5,645 bases of DNA from Desulfobacteraceae bacterium (GTDB lineage Bacteria; Desulfobacterota; DSM-4660; Desulfatiglandales; Desulfatiglandaceae), in assembly GCA_030589225.1 (NCBI GenBank), contig JAUUWD010000123.1, forward strand, positions 1 to 5,645, given 5' to 3'. The notes beneath the pieces were generated by a model. It did not search any database. It was given only the letters and a program-made list of their open reading frames with translations, and was not told the origin of the DNA. Positions within the stretch are counted from its first letter, which is position 1. Every line of letters begins with the position of its first letter. The translations under genes and the position numbers were made by a program. This document shows, in pieces, positions 5,298-5,645 of this stretch.

Positions 5298-5645
5298 ATG
5301 AGTGATGCCTTGGTAATAATTGATATGCAAAACGACTATTTTAGCGGCGGCAATATGGAGCTTTCCGGAATTGACGTAGCCGCGGAAAACACAAAGAAGA
5401 TTCTCCTCTTTTACCGTAAAACAACCAAACCAGTTTATCACATTCAGCACTTTTCCATCCATGAGGGAGCTGCCTTTTTTGTGCCAAACACTATAGGCGT
5501 AGAGATCAATGCACTGCTGAATCCTCTGGGATCTGAAAAGGTTATTAAAAAACATTTCCCAAATAGCTTCCGGGAAACGAATCTGCTTGAAGAGCTGCAA
5601 TCCGCAAATATCAACCACCTTACAATCTGCGGTGCAATGAGCCAT
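5298..5645 (+). CDS. Isochorismatase-family cysteine hydrolase, 5' part
   Basis: The first 116 codons of a gene cut by the right edge. The family hydrolyses amides or vinyl ethers (nicotinamidase, isochorismatase, carbamoylsarcosine amidase and similar) with an Asp-Lys-Cys triad. Here ALVIIDMQNDYF (4-15) gives Asp9, VIKKHFPNSF (82-91) gives the lysine (K84 or K85), and LTICGAMSH (108-116) gives the nucleophile Cys111 followed by the usual GxMS/TH turn. All three are present, so it should be active; the substrate cannot be told. AAAGGAGG at 5285-5292, five bases before the ATG, is a near-ideal ribosome site. It has its own promoter, so a link to sulfur metabolism is not implied. Confidence 0.9.
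   Translation, partial: MSDALVIIDMQNDYFSGGNMELSGIDVAAENTKKILLFYRKTTKPVYHIQHFSIHEGAAFFVPNTIGVEINALLNPLGSEKVIKKHFPNSFRETNLLEELQSANINHLTICGAMSH

Noticed and set aside
5266..5301. Eleven-codon leader peptide overlapping the isochorismatase start
   Set aside because: An ATG frame ends in TGA overlapping the ATG at 5298, but its ribosome site is poor and the main gene has its own ideal site.
5157..5645. Minus-strand open frame at the right edge
   Set aside because: The plus strand carries an isochorismatase-family protein with complete triad, ideal ribosome site and promoter; the antisense frame is a shadow.
1..5645. CRISPR array, insertion sequence, tRNA or rRNA
   Set aside because: No regularly spaced repeats, transposase motifs, terminal inverted repeats or tRNA/rRNA signatures were seen on either strand.

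Overview
The window reads as part of a chromosome from an anaerobic, probably sulfate-reducing deltaproteobacterium (Desulfobacterota). This is inferred from moderate GC content, the protein families present and their order (two-CW-type HTH protein, EpsC-like serine acetyltransferase, TusA-like protein, NifS-like protein, Rrf2 regulator, IscU, MOSC protein). No species is named because no search could be run.

Layout. At the left edge (1-137, minus strand) is the 5' end of a CBS-domain gene. A divergent intergenic region (138-324) with two palindromes separates it from a plus-strand gene for a small XRE-type HTH protein with a Cys-rich 'CW...CW' tail (325-726). A 125-bp gap with RNA-folding potential precedes a serine O-acetyltransferase gene (852-1844). 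Directly behind it lies a wrecked cysteine synthase (cysK) remnant (about 1838-2026). A strong sigma-70-type promoter (2054-2082) with an overlapping CTATA-N9-TATAG dyad then starts a tight five-gene operon: TusA-like protein (2145-2393), NifS/IscS-like protein (2405-3577), Rrf2 regulator (3591-4004), IscU-type scaffold with a C-terminal zinc ribbon (4026-4523) and MOSC-domain protein (4524-4952). A 345-bp gap holds a stem-loop and a good promoter (5135-5163) for an isochorismatase-family hydrolase gene (5298 to the window end, incomplete).

How it fits together. The region concerns cysteine, sulfur and Fe-S metabolism. The acetyltransferase makes O-acetylserine, but the adjacent cysteine synthase is dead. 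The operon has the partners of Fe-S cluster assembly: sulfur carrier, desulfurase-like protein, scaffold and an Fe-S-binding-type regulator. The main surprise is that the NifS-like protein lacks the PLP-binding lysine (S-G-V-S where S-x-H-K is expected) and has also lost the neighbouring His, the PLP-contacting Gln, the phosphate-site Thr and the substrate-binding Arg. It keeps the fold landmarks and the persulfide cysteine loop. The same type of replacement is known in the Archaeoglobus fulgidus IscS. The TusA-like protein (CPxP changed to CPLH) and the scaffold (LPPVK changed to LPKEK, plus zinc ribbon) are also non-standard. Together they suggest a Fe-S assembly system that does not take sulfur from cysteine in the usual way, perhaps using sulfide or a persulfide. 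That functional reading is inference.
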